In this document: one piece after another, positions 27,308 through 37,828 of the stretch
Position numbering within the stretch: the stretch's first letter is position 1
Layout: each line of letters opens with the position of its first letter
Notes under the pieces: model-generated
What the model was told of the DNA's origin: nothing
Seen by the model: the letters and a program-made list of their open reading frames with translations, nothing else
Databases searched by the model: none
Origin: Candidatus Glomeribacter gigasporarum BEG34
Lineage (GTDB): Bacteria > Pseudomonadota > Gammaproteobacteria > Burkholderiales > Burkholderiaceae
Length of the DNA stretch: 64,000 bases
Assembly (NCBI RefSeq): GCF_000227585.1
Contig: NZ_CAFB01000037.1
Coordinates: forward strand, 1-64,000
Direction: 5' to 3'
Made by a program: the position numbers and the translations under genes

Positions 27308-27967
27308 TTAACTCCGCCGCATCAGTAAGCGCCATCCAGTTCCAATCAATAACGGCACGACGGCGGCGCTGATGCCAACCAGCACAATGAGATTCAAATA
27401 TCGGCGGATAAACGGTAAATTGCCGAAGAAATAGCCAGCGAAGACCAGGCTTAATATCCACGCCAGCGCGCCGGCGGCATTGAAAAACTGAAAACGGGCA
27501 AAGCCCATCTCGCCAACGCCCGCAACGAACGGCGCAAAAGTGCGCACCACCGGTATAAAGCGCGCGAGCACAATCGTTTTACCGCCGTGCCGCTGGTAAA
27601 AATCATGCGTTTTAGTCAACGCCGCGCGATCCAGGAAGCGCCAGTTCGATTCAAATACTTTAGGGCCGATCATGCGGCCAATCTGGTAATTCACGGTATT
27701 GCCGAGCGCCGCGGCAACCAGCAAGAGCATTATCAGCGCGGGTAATGTGAGGGCGCCCGTTGCGCAGAATGCGCCGCCGACAAACAGCAGTGAGTCGCCT
27801 GGCAGAAAAGGGAAAACCACCAGCCCTGTTTCACAAAATACAATCAGAAAAAGCGCCGGATATACCCAAGCGCCATATTCCAGAATAAAAGCGCCCAGAA
27901 ACCGGTCGATATTGAGCGCCATCGCGGCAAGGTGCAGCAGGTTGTCCACAGGGGTTCTATCCTTCAA
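27308..27967 (-). CDS. DedA family membrane protein
   Basis: A 219-residue integral membrane protein of the DedA/VTT family. Visible family features are the segment FCETGLVVFPFLPGDSLLF with its acidic residue, and RFIPVVRTFAPFVAGVGEM with the conserved arginines. DedA proteins are linked to undecaprenyl-phosphate or phospholipid flipping and membrane homeostasis. The gene is divergent from mutL with only 39 bp between starts. Confidence 0.9.
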   Translation of the reverse strand: MKDRTPVDNLLHLAAMALNIDRFLGAFILEYGAWVYPALFLIVFCETGLVVFPFLPGDSLLFVGGAFCATGALTLPALIMLLLVAAALGNTVNYQIGRMIGPKVFESNWRFLDRAALTKTHDFYQRHGGKTIVLARFIPVVRTFAPFVAGVGEMGFARFQFFNAAGALAWILSLVFAGYFFGNLPFIRRYLNLIVLVGISAAVVPLLIGTGWRLLMRRS

Positions 27968-28006
27968 AATATAGAAGTCATTTCATAAATGGCTTCTAAT
28001 TAAGAT

Positions 28007-29938
28007 ATGTCTGAGCAATCTGAAATTCTACGTTCTGCGCTGCCCATCGCGCGGTCAATTGCTGTTCTTCCCGGCCTTCTGGTCAGCCAGATTGCCGCGG
28101 GAGAGGTGGTCGAACGGCCCGCGTCGGTCGTGAAAGAGCTGGTCGAAAATGCGCTCGACGCCGGCGCGCGCACGCTGCGCGTAATGCTGGACGCTGGAGG
28201 CGTCAAGAGGATGGCCGTTACCGATGATGGCTGCGGCATTCCCGCGGACGAATTGCCGCTCGCCCTGGCGCGCCATGCCACCAGCAAAATCCGCTCGCTT
28301 GCTGAACTGGAGGCTGTTCACACGCTCGGATTCCGCGGAGAAGCGCTGGCCGCAATCGCTTCTGTTGCGCAACTATCAATCACCAGCCGCACTGCGGCCG
28401 CGCCGCATGCAAGCTCAATCGATGCGCATACGGGCGTGTGTAAACCCGCGGCCGGCGCGGCTGGAACTACGGTTGAAGTACGCGAATTGTATTGCAATAC
28501 GCCGGCGCGCCGGAAATTCCTGAAAAGCGAGTCTGTTGAGCTTGGCTATTGTCTGGAGGCATTGCGCCGCGCCGCGCTTGCGCGGCCAGATGTGACGATT
28601 TCAGTCTCGCATCTGGGCCGCGCGATTTTGCACTGGAAGGCCAGCGATGCGGCAACGCGCATCTCAAATATTCTGGGCGAATCTTTTGCGGGCGCGCATT
28701 TATCGCTTGAAGAGCGCGCCGGCGCTCTGCGTCTGCGCGGCTTGGTTGGCTTACCGGTGATCAGCCGCGCGCGCGCCGATCAACAATATTTTTTTGTGAA
28801 CGGGCGCGTGGTGCGCGACAAGGTGCTCGCGCACGCGGTGCGCGCCGCTTATGAGGATGTGCTGCACGGCGGACGTTATCCGGCTTTTGCGCTGTTTCTT
28901 GAATTGCCGCCTCAAGCGGTCGATGTCAATGTGCATCCCGCCAAGACGGAAGTGCGCTTTCGGGATGCGCACGCGATTCATCAATGTGTCTTTCACGCAC
29001 TTGCGCGCGCGCTTGCGCGGGGCGCGGGTGAAATCACGCCCGCCACGGCGGGCGGACACGCGGCGCAGGTGAACGCGGATTCCATGCCGGGCGGACGCGC
29101 ATCCTTGCGCGCTCCATCCGGCGCGATTGGCGCGCGCACGTCAACGCAAGGCCGGTTTTGGCAAAGCGCCTCATCCAGCGTGCGCGCCGCCGCGGCTGCG
29201 CAGCCGCTTGCGCAATACGATCTGCTGTTTGGACAGCGTCCTGCGCCGCCTGCGGTGGAGCAAGCCAATCCGGTTGACGGTCTGGAAGCGGAGAAGCGCG
29301 CGAATCTATCCAGCGGCGCACAGACTGCGCCCGCGACAGTGGCAGGCGATGACGTTTACCCGCTAGGTTTTGCCCTCGGTCAGTTGCACGGGATTTATAT
29401 CCTTGCGCAAAATACGCATGGTTTAGTGCTGGTCGATATGCACGCCGCGCACGAGCGGATTCTGTATGAACAACTCAAGGTGGCGCTGGCGGCGCGCGCG
29501 GTTGAGGCGCAAACCCTGCTGATTCCGCATTCGATGCCGGTCAATGCGGTTGAAATGGCGGTTGCCGAAGAAAACCGCGCACTGCTGGCTGAACTGGGGT
29601 TCGATGTCGCACCGCAATCGCCAACGGCCCTTGCGGTCCGCGCGGTGCCCGCATTACTTAAGGAAGCGGAACTGGACGCGCTGGTGCGCGCCGTATTGCA
29701 CGACCTGGATCAATGGGGCGGCTCGCGCGCGCTGACCGAGCATCAGCATGAACTGCTCAGCACATTGGCGTGCCATCACGCAGTGCGTGCCAACCGGCGT
29801 CTGAGTCTGGACGAAATGAATGCGTTATTGCGCCGGATGGAAGTCACCGGACGCGCCAATCAATGCAATCATGGCCGCCCAACCTGGTATCAATTGTCTT
29901 TGACCGATTTAGACCGGCTCTTTCTGCGCGGGCAATAA
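28007..29938 (+). CDS. mutL: DNA mismatch repair protein MutL
   Basis: A 643-residue MutL. The GHKL ATPase motifs are present near the N-terminus: IAAGEVVERPASVVKELVEN (with the catalytic Glu), DDGCGI, and GFRGEAL; the C-terminal dimerisation domain contains the segment LGFALGQLHGIYI. A variable, Ala/Gly-rich linker joins the two. It lacks the DQHA(x)2E(x)4E endonuclease motif (VDMHAAHERILYE is seen instead), so whether it nicks DNA cannot be settled by eye. An intact mutL suggests mismatch repair is retained. Confidence 0.95.
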   Translation: MSEQSEILRSALPIARSIAVLPGLLVSQIAAGEVVERPASVVKELVENALDAGARTLRVMLDAGGVKRMAVTDDGCGIPADELPLALARHATSKIRSLAELEAVHTLGFRGEALAAIASVAQLSITSRTAAAPHASSIDAHTGVCKPAAGAAGTTVEVRELYCNTPARRKFLKSESVELGYCLEALRRAALARPDVTISVSHLGRAILHWKASDAATRISNILGESFAGAHLSLEERAGALRLRGLVGLPVISRARADQQYFFVNGRVVRDKVLAHAVRAAYEDVLHGGRYPAFALFLELPPQAVDVNVHPAKTEVRFRDAHAIHQCVFHALARALARGAGEITPATAGGHAAQVNADSMPGGRASLRAPSGAIGARTSTQGRFWQSASSSVRAAAAAQPLAQYDLLFGQRPAPPAVEQANPVDGLEAEKRANLSSGAQTAPATVAGDDVYPLGFALGQLHGIYILAQNTHGLVLVDMHAAHERILYEQLKVALAARAVEAQTLLIPHSMPVNAVEMAVAEENRALLAELGFDVAPQSPTALAVRAVPALLKEAELDALVRAVLHDLDQWGGSRALTEHQHELLSTLACHHAVRANRRLSLDEMNALLRRMEVTGRANQCNHGRPTWYQLSLTDLDRLFLRGQ

Positions 29939-29946
29939 CAGGAGTG

Positions 29947-29963
29947 TCGCACAGCCGCGCTGG
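29947..29963. repeat. Fragment of a type B element after mutL
   Basis: Seventeen bases (TCGCACAGCCGCGCTGG) match the arm of the type B element at 22371-22472. No partner arm is found nearby, so this is a remnant. The rest of the 236-bp gap to the lipoprotein gene shows no gene. Confidence 0.5.
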
Positions 29964-30174
29964 CGGCGTTGCAACAAGGAATTTGCATTATGATCCTGGA
30001 CTCATGCGCGGAGCCAGTCGTGACATCCTGCGCATACAGATGGTACGGTATGCGATTCAATGCGCAGTTCGCTCGTTCACTATATACTTCGGCCTTGCTT
30101 CATCAGCAGAAGCGCATACGGCTGAACCGCGCATTGTCATTGTTATTTGGCTTAACCATAAAAAGGAAGTGACC

Positions 30175-30396
30175 ATGAAGAAATCCCTTTTCATCGCCTC
30201 TTTAATTGCGGCTTTTGCTCTGGCTGCGTGCAATAAACCGGCTGAACAGGCTGCGCCTGAAACGACAGAGAACGCGCCGGAGGAAGCGGCGCCAGACGCA
30301 AATCAAGCGGCTCCGGCGCCTGAAGAACAGCCTGCGGAAACGCTGGAAGCGCCAGCTTCAGATGCTGAAAAAAGCGAAGGAAACGAAAATAAATAA
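30175..30396 (+). CDS. Small acidic lipoprotein
   Basis: A 73-residue protein starting at 30175 with AAGGAAG upstream. Its signal peptide MKKSLFIASLIAAFALAAC ends in a lipobox (LAAC), so the Cys would be lipidated. The mature part is almost entirely Ala, Pro and Glu (EQAAPETTENAPEEAAPDAN), a low-complexity acidic tail with no known domain. Similar small lipoproteins are common and unassigned. Followed by a rho-independent terminator, so it is a single-gene unit. Confidence 0.8.
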   Translation: MKKSLFIASLIAAFALAACNKPAEQAAPETTENAPEEAAPDANQAAPAPEEQPAETLEAPASDAEKSEGNENK

Positions 30397-30416
30397 AGTG
30401 AGAAATATTCTTCGCG

Positions 30417-30440
30417 AACCGGCTTTTAGCCGGTTTTTTT
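30417..30440 (+). terminator. Rho-independent terminator after the lipoprotein gene
   Basis: A 7-bp stem AACCGGC / GCCGGTT with a 5-base loop is followed by TTTTT, 20 bp downstream of the lipoprotein stop. Confidence 0.85.
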
Positions 30441-30441
30441 G

Positions 30442-30548
30442 TATAGCCAAGCGCGTTTAATTTGAGACAAGGAAGCAGCCGCGAAGACAGTATGAGCAAT
30501 ACGGCGAGCTTTGAAGCCGCCATATCAGATGAAATGCGCTTGGCTATA
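30442..30548. repeat. Type C palindromic element between lipoprotein and ndh genes
   Basis: Arms TATAGCCAAGCGCGTTT and AAATGCGCTTGGCTATA flank a core containing GCGAAGACAGTATGAGCAAT and ACGGCGAGC, nearly the same core as in the type A copy at 34808-34911. So the core is shared while the ends differ. Confidence 0.88.
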
Positions 30549-30571
30549 TTTGTGGGCGAGCTGCGCACGCA

Positions 30572-31873
30572 TCAATGCAGTTTCACGCGCGGCAAGGTTG
30601 AACGGCGCAGCCAGTGAGCGAGGGTATCGAGCGCCATTCTGGGTATGCCATGAAGCGCTGCAATATGCATCCGGTATAAAAATGCGTACATCCAGCGCGC
30701 GGCGATGCCTTCGACCCATAGATTGCCGCCCAGTAAATGGCCGACTGCGCCAAAGCGCCCCAATGAGACCAGCGAGCCGAAGTCGCGGTAGCTAAAGGCG
30801 GGCAATGACTTCCCGGCAAGACGGCGCATCAGCCCGCGCGACAAAAAGCTCGCCTGTTGATGCGCCGCCTGTGCGCGCGGCGGAACAGCGCTATGCTGTG
30901 CCGGCCACGGACAACTTGCACAGTCGCCGAACGCAAAAATATCGTCATCATTTTCGGTTTGCAGCGTCATGCGCACTTTAAGCTGGCCGCGCGGCGTGGT
31001 TGCAAGACCGTCCAGTTGTTGTAATATGGCAGGCGCTTGAATGCCAGCGGCCCAGACGATTAAATCCGCGGACAATGTTTTGCCGCTCGCGGTGCGCAAT
31101 GTATTTGGCAGAACCTCGGTGACATGTTCGCCAACACTCAGTTCAATGCCCAGTTTCTTCAGCAGAACGGCGGTCTCAGTCGATACCCGCTCAGGTAATG
31201 CAGACAGGATACGCGGCCCCGATTCAATCACGGTAATGCCAATATCCCTGTTGGGTTCCAGCGCATGGATGCCATATGCAGCCAGCGTCTGCGCTGTCTG
31301 ACGGAGTTCAGCGGATAACTCAACCCCCGTTGCGCCGCCGCCTACAATGGCAATTTGAATGCGCGCCGCGGTTCCCGATGCGCGGCTGCTCCTATGCGTA
31401 TGCGCCCGCATGCACGTTGCGATCAGACGGCGGCGGAAACGCTCCGCCTGAGCGGTGGTGTCAAGCGCGATTGCATACTGTTGCGCACCAGAGACATTAA
31501 AGAAGTTCGTCGTACTGCCAATCGCGATGACTAAAGTGTCGTATTTCAGCGTACGGGCGGGCAATAATTCAATGCCTTCCTCGTCGTGCGCCGCTGCAAG
31601 CGTGATGGTTTTCGCGCTTCTATCCAGCGCAATACATTCTCCCAACTGGAATTCAAAACCATGCCAGCGCGCCTGCGCGGCATATTCAAGCTGATGGGCG
31701 AATGGATCCATACTGCCCGCAGCCACTTCATGCAGCAGCGGTTTCCAGACGTGTACGGGATAGCGGTCGGCAAGTACGATTTTGGCTTTTTTGCGTTTTC
31801 CAAGCCGGTTGCCCAGCCGCGTGGCAAGTTCGAGTCCGCCCGCGCCGCCTCCGATAATGAGGATTTGATGCAT
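30572..31873 (-). CDS. NDH-2 type NADH dehydrogenase
   Basis: A 433-residue flavoprotein when started at 31873 (MHQILIIGGG). Features are an N-terminal FAD-binding GGGAGGLELA, a second dinucleotide fold with VGGGATGVELSAE for NADH, and FAFGDCA near the C-terminus, together typical of single-subunit NADH:quinone oxidoreductases. It passes electrons from NADH to quinone at the membrane without proton pumping. A C-terminal amphipathic region rather than a transmembrane helix would bind the membrane. An in-frame start 12 codons upstream exists but lacks a better ribosome binding site. Confidence 0.9.
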   Translation of the reverse strand: MHQILIIGGGAGGLELATRLGNRLGKRKKAKIVLADRYPVHVWKPLLHEVAAGSMDPFAHQLEYAAQARWHGFEFQLGECIALDRSAKTITLAAAHDEEGIELLPARTLKYDTLVIAIGSTTNFFNVSGAQQYAIALDTTAQAERFRRRLIATCMRAHTHRSSRASGTAARIQIAIVGGGATGVELSAELRQTAQTLAAYGIHALEPNRDIGITVIESGPRILSALPERVSTETAVLLKKLGIELSVGEHVTEVLPNTLRTASGKTLSADLIVWAAGIQAPAILQQLDGLATTPRGQLKVRMTLQTENDDDIFAFGDCASCPWPAQHSAVPPRAQAAHQQASFLSRGLMRRLAGKSLPAFSYRDFGSLVSLGRFGAVGHLLGGNLWVEGIAARWMYAFLYRMHIAALHGIPRMALDTLAHWLRRSTLPRVKLH

Positions 31874-31916
31874 CACGCCCCCGCTTCCAGTATATTTCAC
31901 GAGTTTCACGCCTTTG

Positions 31917-31943
31917 CCCCTTCTCTCGCAAGCGGGAGAGGGG
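31917..31943. repeat. Short inverted repeat upstream of the NDH-2 gene
   Basis: CCCCTTCTCTCGC and GCGGGAGAGGGG are near-perfect complements separated by AA. It lies between pnp and the NDH-2 gene and, with no T-run after it, may act as a hairpin for transcript ends or be another small repeat. Confidence 0.55.
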
Positions 31944-31985
31944 AAGCGCCAGTGAGTGTGTGTCTGAAAAGCGCGAAACTTCTAT

Positions 31986-34094
31986 TTAACTGAGCGCTTC
32001 CCCAACCGCTTTTGCAGAAAGGCGGATCCGGTTCTTTTCATCTTTCTGAATGACTTTGACCCGGATCAGCGCGCCTTCTTTTAAATGATCGCTGACTTTT
32101 TCAACCCGCTGATGGGTGATCTCTGAAATATGCAACAGGCCATCCCGTCCTGGCAGCAGGTTCACAATTGCGCCGAAGTCCATCAGCTTTGAAACAGTGC
32201 CGGTATACACCTGGCCGACTTCAACCTCCAATGTCAACTCTTCAATCCGGCGCCTGGCTGCTTCAATCGCCTCACTGCGGGCGCTTGAAATAGTGATTGA
32301 GCCATCTTCGGAAATATCAATTGTCGCGCCGGTTTCTTCGGTGAGCGCGCGAATCACCGAACCGCCTTTGCCAATGACATCGCGAATCTTGTCCGTGGGA
32401 ATCCGGATGGTGACCATGCGCGGCGCGAATGTTGACAATTCACTGCGCGCGCCAGCGATGGCCCCCTGCATCTGTTCAAGAATATGCAGCCGCCCTTCCC
32501 GCGCCTGCGCGAGCGCAATCCGCATAATCTCTTCGGTCACGCCAGCGATTTTGATATCCATCTGCAGAGCGGTAATGCCCTGCGCAGTGCCAGCGACCTT
32601 GAAGTCCATATCGCCGAGATGATCTTCATCTCCCAGAATATCGGTCAGCACGGCGAAGCGATTGCCTTCCAGAATCAGGCCCATCGCGATGCCCGCAACG
32701 TGCGCCTTGACTGGCACGCCCGCATCCATCAACGCCAGACTGCCGCCGCATACCGAGGCCATCGACGATGAACCGTTGGATTCGGTGATTTCCGAGACCA
32801 CGCGGATTGTGTAACCAAAGCTTTGCTCGTCTGGCAGAACCGGCGCGAGCGCGCGCCGCGCCAGCCGGCCATGCCCGATTTCGCGCCGTTTTGGCGCGCC
32901 GACGCGGCCCGTTTCGCCCGTTGCAAACGGCGGCATGTTGTAATGCAGCATGAAGCGGTCGCGATATTCGCCTTCAATCGCGTCGATCATCTGTTCATCG
33001 CTCTTCGTGCCGAGCGTGGTAACCGCCAGCGCCTGCGTTTCGCCGCGTGTAAACAGCGCGCTGCCGTGCGCGCGCGGCAAAACGCCGCTGCGGATGGAGA
33101 TCGGACGGACCGCGCGCGTGCTGCGCCCATCGATGCGCGGCTCTCCAGATAGGATTTGCGCGCGGACAATCTGCGCTTCCAGCTCGAATAGCATCGCATT
33201 GACGGTTGCGTGCTCCGGCGCAACGCCGCCCGCGGCTTCCGCTTCCGCGGCGAGCTGTGCCGTGACCGTCGCGCGCACCGTGCGCAGTTGTTCGCTGCGC
33301 GCGGTTTTTTCGCGCCGCTGGTAAGCGGCGCGAAAATCTTCGTAAGCGAGTGCGCGGATACGTTCAAAAAGCGCTTCATCGCGCGGTTCGGGCCGCCAGT
33401 TCCATTCCGGTCTGCCCGCTTCGCTGACCAGTGCATGAATCGCCTGAATGGCTGTTTGCATCTGTTGATGGCCGAACATCACCGCGCCAAGCATCACTTC
33501 TTCGGAAAGCTGGCGGGCTTCCGATTCGACCATCAGCACCGCATGTTCGGTGCCCGCGACGACCAGATCAAGCGCCGATTCCTTCATCTGGGCGCGGGTT
33601 GGATTGAGCGCGTATTGTCCGTTGATATAGGCAACGCGCGCCGCGCCAATCGGCCCGTTGAACGGAATGCCTGAAAGCGCGAGCGCGGCGGACGCGCCGA
33701 TGAGGGCGGGAATATCCGCTGGCACTTCCGGATTGAGCGATAACACATGAACGACGATCTGCACTTCGTTACGCAACCCCTCTGGAAAGAGGGGGCGCAG
33801 CGGCCGGTCAATCAAGCGGGAAATCAGCGTCTCGCCTTCGGACGGCCGTCCTTCGCGGCGGAAAAATCCTCCTGGAATCCGGCCCGCGGCATAGCTTTTC
33901 TCAATGTAATCGACTGTCAGCGGAAAGAAATCCTGACTTGGCCTCGCGCTTTTTGCGCCGACCACAGTGGCCAGCGCCAGCGTCTCATCGACATCCACCA
34001 GCGCCGCGCCGCCCGCCTGGCGCGCGATTTCGCCGGTTTCCAGACGCACCGGATGATTGCCCCACTGAAATTGTTTGACAACTTTATTGAACAT
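31986..34094 (-). CDS. pnp: Polynucleotide phosphorylase
   Basis: A 702-residue 3'-5' exoribonuclease when started at the third of three consecutive ATGs, which gives the best spacing from TAAGGA. Two RNase PH domains, a KH domain ([20 protein letters not shown]) and a C-terminal S1 domain ([20 protein letters not shown]) are all present. It degrades RNA processively using phosphate and is part of the degradosome in some bacteria. Normally rpsO lies directly upstream; here rpsO is about 0.8 kb upstream, with a remnant ahpD and a palindromic element between them. Confidence 0.97.
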   Translation of the reverse strand: MFNKVVKQFQWGNHPVRLETGEIARQAGGAALVDVDETLALATVVGAKSARPSQDFFPLTVDYIEKSYAAGRIPGGFFRREGRPSEGETLISRLIDRPLRPLFPEGLRNEVQIVVHVLSLNPEVPADIPALIGASAALALSGIPFNGPIGAARVAYINGQYALNPTRAQMKESALDLVVAGTEHAVLMVESEARQLSEEVMLGAVMFGHQQMQTAIQAIHALVSEAGRPEWNWRPEPRDEALFERIRALAYEDFRAAYQRREKTARSEQLRTVRATVTAQLAAEAEAAGGVAPEHATVNAMLFELEAQIVRAQILSGEPRIDGRSTRAVRPISIRSGVLPRAHGSALFTRGETQALAVTTLGTKSDEQMIDAIEGEYRDRFMLHYNMPPFATGETGRVGAPKRREIGHGRLARRALAPVLPDEQSFGYTIRVVSEITESNGSSSMASVCGGSLALMDAGVPVKAHVAGIAMGLILEGNRFAVLTDILGDEDHLGDMDFKVAGTAQGITALQMDIKIAGVTEEIMRIALAQAREGRLHILEQMQGAIAGARSELSTFAPRMVTIRIPTDKIRDVIGKGGSVIRALTEETGATIDISEDGSITISSARSEAIEAARRRIEELTLEVEVGQVYTGTVSKLMDFGAIVNLLPGRDGLLHISEITHQRVEKVSDHLKEGALIRVKVIQKDEKNRIRLSAKAVGEALS

Positions 34095-34157
34095 CATCAT
34101 TCCTTACATTAGGCCGTGTGAGCAATTGATTTAGGAGAGAAAGGCGTTTTGGCATTT

Positions 34158-34181
34158 TTTGGGGGCCTATTTGGGGGCCTA
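34158..34181. repeat. Perfect 12-bp tandem duplication upstream of pnp
   Basis: TTTGGGGGCCTA occurs twice in a row, followed by a partial third (ATTGGG). G-rich tandem motifs like this are sometimes seen before phage integrase genes, but no integrase is present. The surrounding 222 bp between pnp and ahpD contain no gene. Confidence 0.7.
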
Positions 34182-34322
34182 ATTGGGCAAATAGGTCTAT
34201 GTGTGGATTACCGGCGCCATTGGCGCGATCAAACCGGCTTTTTCGTCGGGATTGAGCGAGCACGAAGTTTAGTCAAAGAGCGGTTTGATGCTGCGCATGA
34301 GTGAAAATGGGTCGAAAACGCA

Positions 34323-34718
34323 TCATCCATGTTCAACTGCAATCACTTGCGCGACGGCGTAAATGGTGGCGGCAATGCGGTCAATATCGCGCAGTTGTAC
34401 GGTATTCAGGCCCTCTTTGCGCAGTGTGTCGTTCAGTTCTGCATCATCGGCCATTTCAGGGTAGGGATACCAAATATTATTCATCCCCATCAGCGCCGCC
34501 GCGGTCAATGCGCCATTCTGCTCTTCGGCGGATAACACGCCCGCGTTGCGAATCGCCGCGACAATGACGCGGCAGTGTGCCGCAAAAGCGCAGGCCAGTG
34601 CAACGCCTACGGCTTCGGTGTTTTCCAGCGATGAGCGGGCAATTGCGCTATCGATATTCAGGCGGATGTCTTTCGCATAATCAGGCAGCGCGTCTTTGAG
34701 GGTGTTCAGGAATTCCAT
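34323..34718 (-). pseudogene. ahpD: AhpD-like alkylhydroperoxidase with the catalytic segment deleted
   Basis: The start at 34718 has AGGAGGA nearby. The 131-residue product matches Burkholderia-type AhpD closely at both ends: MEFLNTLKDALPDYAKDIRL, SLENTEAVGVALACAFAA, TAAALMGMNNIWYPYPEM, then LRKEGLNTVQLRDIDRIAAT. The family is about 174 residues. The missing stretch, about 43 residues between EMADDAEL and LRKEGL, contains the CxxC active site (K-C-H-F-C in relatives), so no catalytic cysteine remains. The frame is preserved. AhpD normally reduces AhpC with lipoamide; ahpC is not adjacent. Likely inactive, though an open frame and good ribosome binding site could still give a stable helical protein. 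Confidence 0.8.
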
Positions 34719-34807
34719 GTAAGAGTCCTCCTGGTTTTGAATTGCCATTAAAAATATAGACCGTGGACGCAGGCGCACGGTAAGACCGTGAACAGATACA
34801 AGGTTCT

Positions 34808-34911
34808 TAGAGCATTTTTCAGTGAGCTTGCACAAGGAGCGAGCGCGAAGACAGTATGAATAATACGGCGAGCGCGAAGCGACACAGGGCAGGCCGCTGA
34901 AAAATGCTCTA
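34808..34911. repeat. Type A palindromic element, 104 bp, rpsO-ahpD gap
   Basis: Perfect 15-bp terminal repeats; the core includes GCGCGAAGACAGTATGAATA and is in the opposite orientation to the copy at 3632. It ends 11 bp from the rpsO stop, so it is the likely 3' hairpin of the rpsO mRNA. Confidence 0.95.
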
Positions 34912-34921
34912 GAGATGACTT

Positions 34922-35224
34922 CTACTTCCGAAGCCCCAGTTCCTTGATCAGCGAAGAATAGCGATCCAGATGTTTCTTTTTCAAATAATCCAACAGCTTG
35001 CGGCGGCGGCTGACCATCTGGATCAGTCCGCGACGGCTATGATGGTCTTTAAGATGGACTTTGAAATGCGCGGTCAACGCATTGATACGCGCAGTCAACA
35101 AGGCAGTCTGGACTTCAGGAGAGCCGGTATCGTCCGCGCCGCGCGCAAATTTCGCGATCAGGGCGGATTTTTCAGAATGCGTATTTTGAACAGTCACAGT
35201 GTTTGAATCGGTTGCAGCAGGCAT
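34922..35224 (-). CDS. rpsO: 30S ribosomal protein S15
   Basis: I start at 35224 (MPAATDSN) because AGGAAAGAGG lies just upstream, giving 100 residues against the usual 89. The core is canonical: [29 protein letters not shown] and [13 protein letters not shown]. The first eleven residues are extra and Thr/Ser rich. S15 binds 16S rRNA in the central domain and bridges the subunits. Confidence 0.95.
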   Translation of the reverse strand: MPAATDSNTVTVQNTHSEKSALIAKFARGADDTGSPEVQTALLTARINALTAHFKVHLKDHHSRRGLIQMVSRRRKLLDYLKKKHLDRYSSLIKELGLRK

Positions 35225-35298
35225 CCTCTTTCCTTGAAAACAGGCGGTCACGGAAGAAAGGCCGCGCCGTGATTTGCACAGGATAAAAATCAATGAGT

Positions 35299-35742
35299 CT
35301 AGCACATAGGCGTTTTGTACTTGATACGCGCGCGTCTGACGAAGGCTTCGACGAAGGTATCGGCAATATGATGAAAAACCGGCCCGATTAGCACTTCAAG
35401 CAGACGGCTGGCAAATTCATAATGCAATGCAAATTCAATCTTGCAGGCATTTTCGCGCAGCGGCGTTAAATGCCAATAACCGGTGAATTTCCTGAAAGGG
35501 CCATCCAGAAAGACCATCTCAATGCGCGTTGGCCGCTGCAAAGTATTGCGCGTGGTGAAATGCTGCCGGATGCCTTTGAAATGAATATTGACTCTGGCTT
35601 CGAGATGGCATTCATCTTGCCGGAAAATCTCGACCCCGCCGCACCACGGCAGAAAGTCCGGATACTCCGCCACATCGTTTACCAGATCGAACATCTGCTC
35701 GGTGGTATGAGGGACTAGAGCAGTTCTATATACATCGGCCAT
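35299..35742 (-). CDS. ratA: RatA/Coq10-like START-domain protein
   Basis: A 147-residue SRPBCC-fold protein with the family start region [20 protein letters not shown] and [13 protein letters not shown]. Members include RatA of E. coli (reported to bind 50S subunits) and mitochondrial Coq10, a ubiquinone-binding protein. In beta-proteobacteria ratA is usually divergent from smpB; smpB is not found here, and the upstream region instead holds a palindromic element and the atp promoter. Confidence 0.9.
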   Translation of the reverse strand: MADVYRTALVPHTTEQMFDLVNDVAEYPDFLPWCGGVEIFRQDECHLEARVNIHFKGIRQHFTTRNTLQRPTRIEMVFLDGPFRKFTGYWHLTPLRENACKIEFALHYEFASRLLEVLIGPVFHHIADTFVEAFVRRARIKYKTPMC

Positions 35743-35786
35743 CGTTCCGTATAAGCAGAAACAGCGCTTTGTTGAACTGGCAAGTC

Positions 35787-35868
35787 TATAGCCAAGCGCA
35801 TTTTTCAGCGGCTTGCCCTGTGTCGCTTCGCGCTCGCGCCAGTGGCAATCTCACTGAAAAATGTTCTA
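35787..35868. repeat. Hybrid C/A palindromic element upstream of atpB
   Basis: The left arm begins with the type C end (TATAGCCAAGCGCATTT), then continues as a type A short form (TTTTTCAGCGGCTTGCCCTG) and ends with a type A right arm CTGAAAAATGTTCTA. It therefore joins ends of two families, showing the two share an origin or recombine. Confidence 0.8.
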
Positions 35869-35874
35869 GCGAGA

Positions 35875-36835
<961 letters not shown>

Positions 36836-36838
<3 letters not shown>

Positions 36839-36999
36839 AACATTTTTCACTGATTTTCCCTGTGTCGCTTCGCGCTCGCCGTATGAGCTCGCTGCGGGGT
36901 CGCCTCCATCGCTGCGCGATGGAGACCTGCTCCGCCCGCATCGATCTCCATACTGTCTTCGCGCTCGCTCCTCGGGCAAATCGACTGAAAAATGCCCTA
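36836..36999. repeat. Type A palindromic element, 164-bp long form, atpB-atpE
   Basis: Ends TAGAACATTTTTCA and TGAAAAATGCCCTA carry point changes. The core holds an extra block of about 60 bp with the palindrome CCATCGCTGCGCGATGG, shared with the copy in arcC. Directly after it, GAGCATTTTCC looks like a scrap of a further copy. Net length 162 bp is a multiple of three. Confidence 0.93.
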
Positions 37000-37000
37000 G

Positions 37001-37309
<309 letters not shown>

Positions 37310-37355
37310 TAGGCTATTCATCCTCTCATATGTGTATCCATCGTAAGAACGCATC

Positions 37356-37826
37356 GTGAATATCAACGCCACCCTGTTTGCGCAGACAGTCGTCTTTTTC
37401 ATTCTCGCCTGGGTTGCGATGCGGTTTGTCTGGCCGCCGCTGATACAGGCGATTGACGCGCGGACAAAGAAAATCGCCGATGGCCTGGCGGCTGCGAAGC
37501 AGAGCCAGGCGGAACTGGAAATCGCCAAGACGCGCGCGCAGCAAACGCTCGCGCATGCGCGCGAACAGGGCCAGCAAACAATTCATGCCGCTGAGCAGCG
37601 CGCGCAGGCCGTGGCCGAAGAAATTAAACGCAACGCACAGCTCGAAGCGGAGCGTCTAATGGCGCAGGCGAAAATGCAGGTTGAGCAGCAGTTCGCGCAG
37701 GCGCGCGCAGCGTTGCGCAATGAGGTGTCCGACCTCGTTGTGCGCGGCGCTGAGCGTATTCTGCAACGCGAGATGGATCGCAGCGCGCACGCCGCATTGC
37801 TTGATCAACTCAAAGCGACGCTTTAA
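37356..37826 (+). CDS. atpF: ATP synthase Fo subunit b
   Basis: A 156-residue protein with one N-terminal membrane helix ([20 protein letters not shown]) and a long charged helix forming the peripheral stalk. It begins with GTG at 37356 (VNINATLF). The start is correct because Burkholderia AtpF begins MNLNATLFAQ; no in-frame ATG lies close. The stop is 2 nt before atpH. Confidence 0.96.
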   Translation: MNINATLFAQTVVFFILAWVAMRFVWPPLIQAIDARTKKIADGLAAAKQSQAELEIAKTRAQQTLAHAREQGQQTIHAAEQRAQAVAEEIKRNAQLEAERLMAQAKMQVEQQFAQARAALRNEVSDLVVRGAERILQREMDRSAHAALLDQLKATL

Positions 37827-37828
37827 TC

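Noticed and set aside
29969-30172. Plus-strand open frame after mutL
   Set aside because: Low-complexity product without ribosome binding site; it ends at the lipoprotein start region and shows no similarity I recognise.
30442-30548. Second rho-independent terminator
   Set aside because: The hairpin has no T-run and its arms and core match dispersed repeats.
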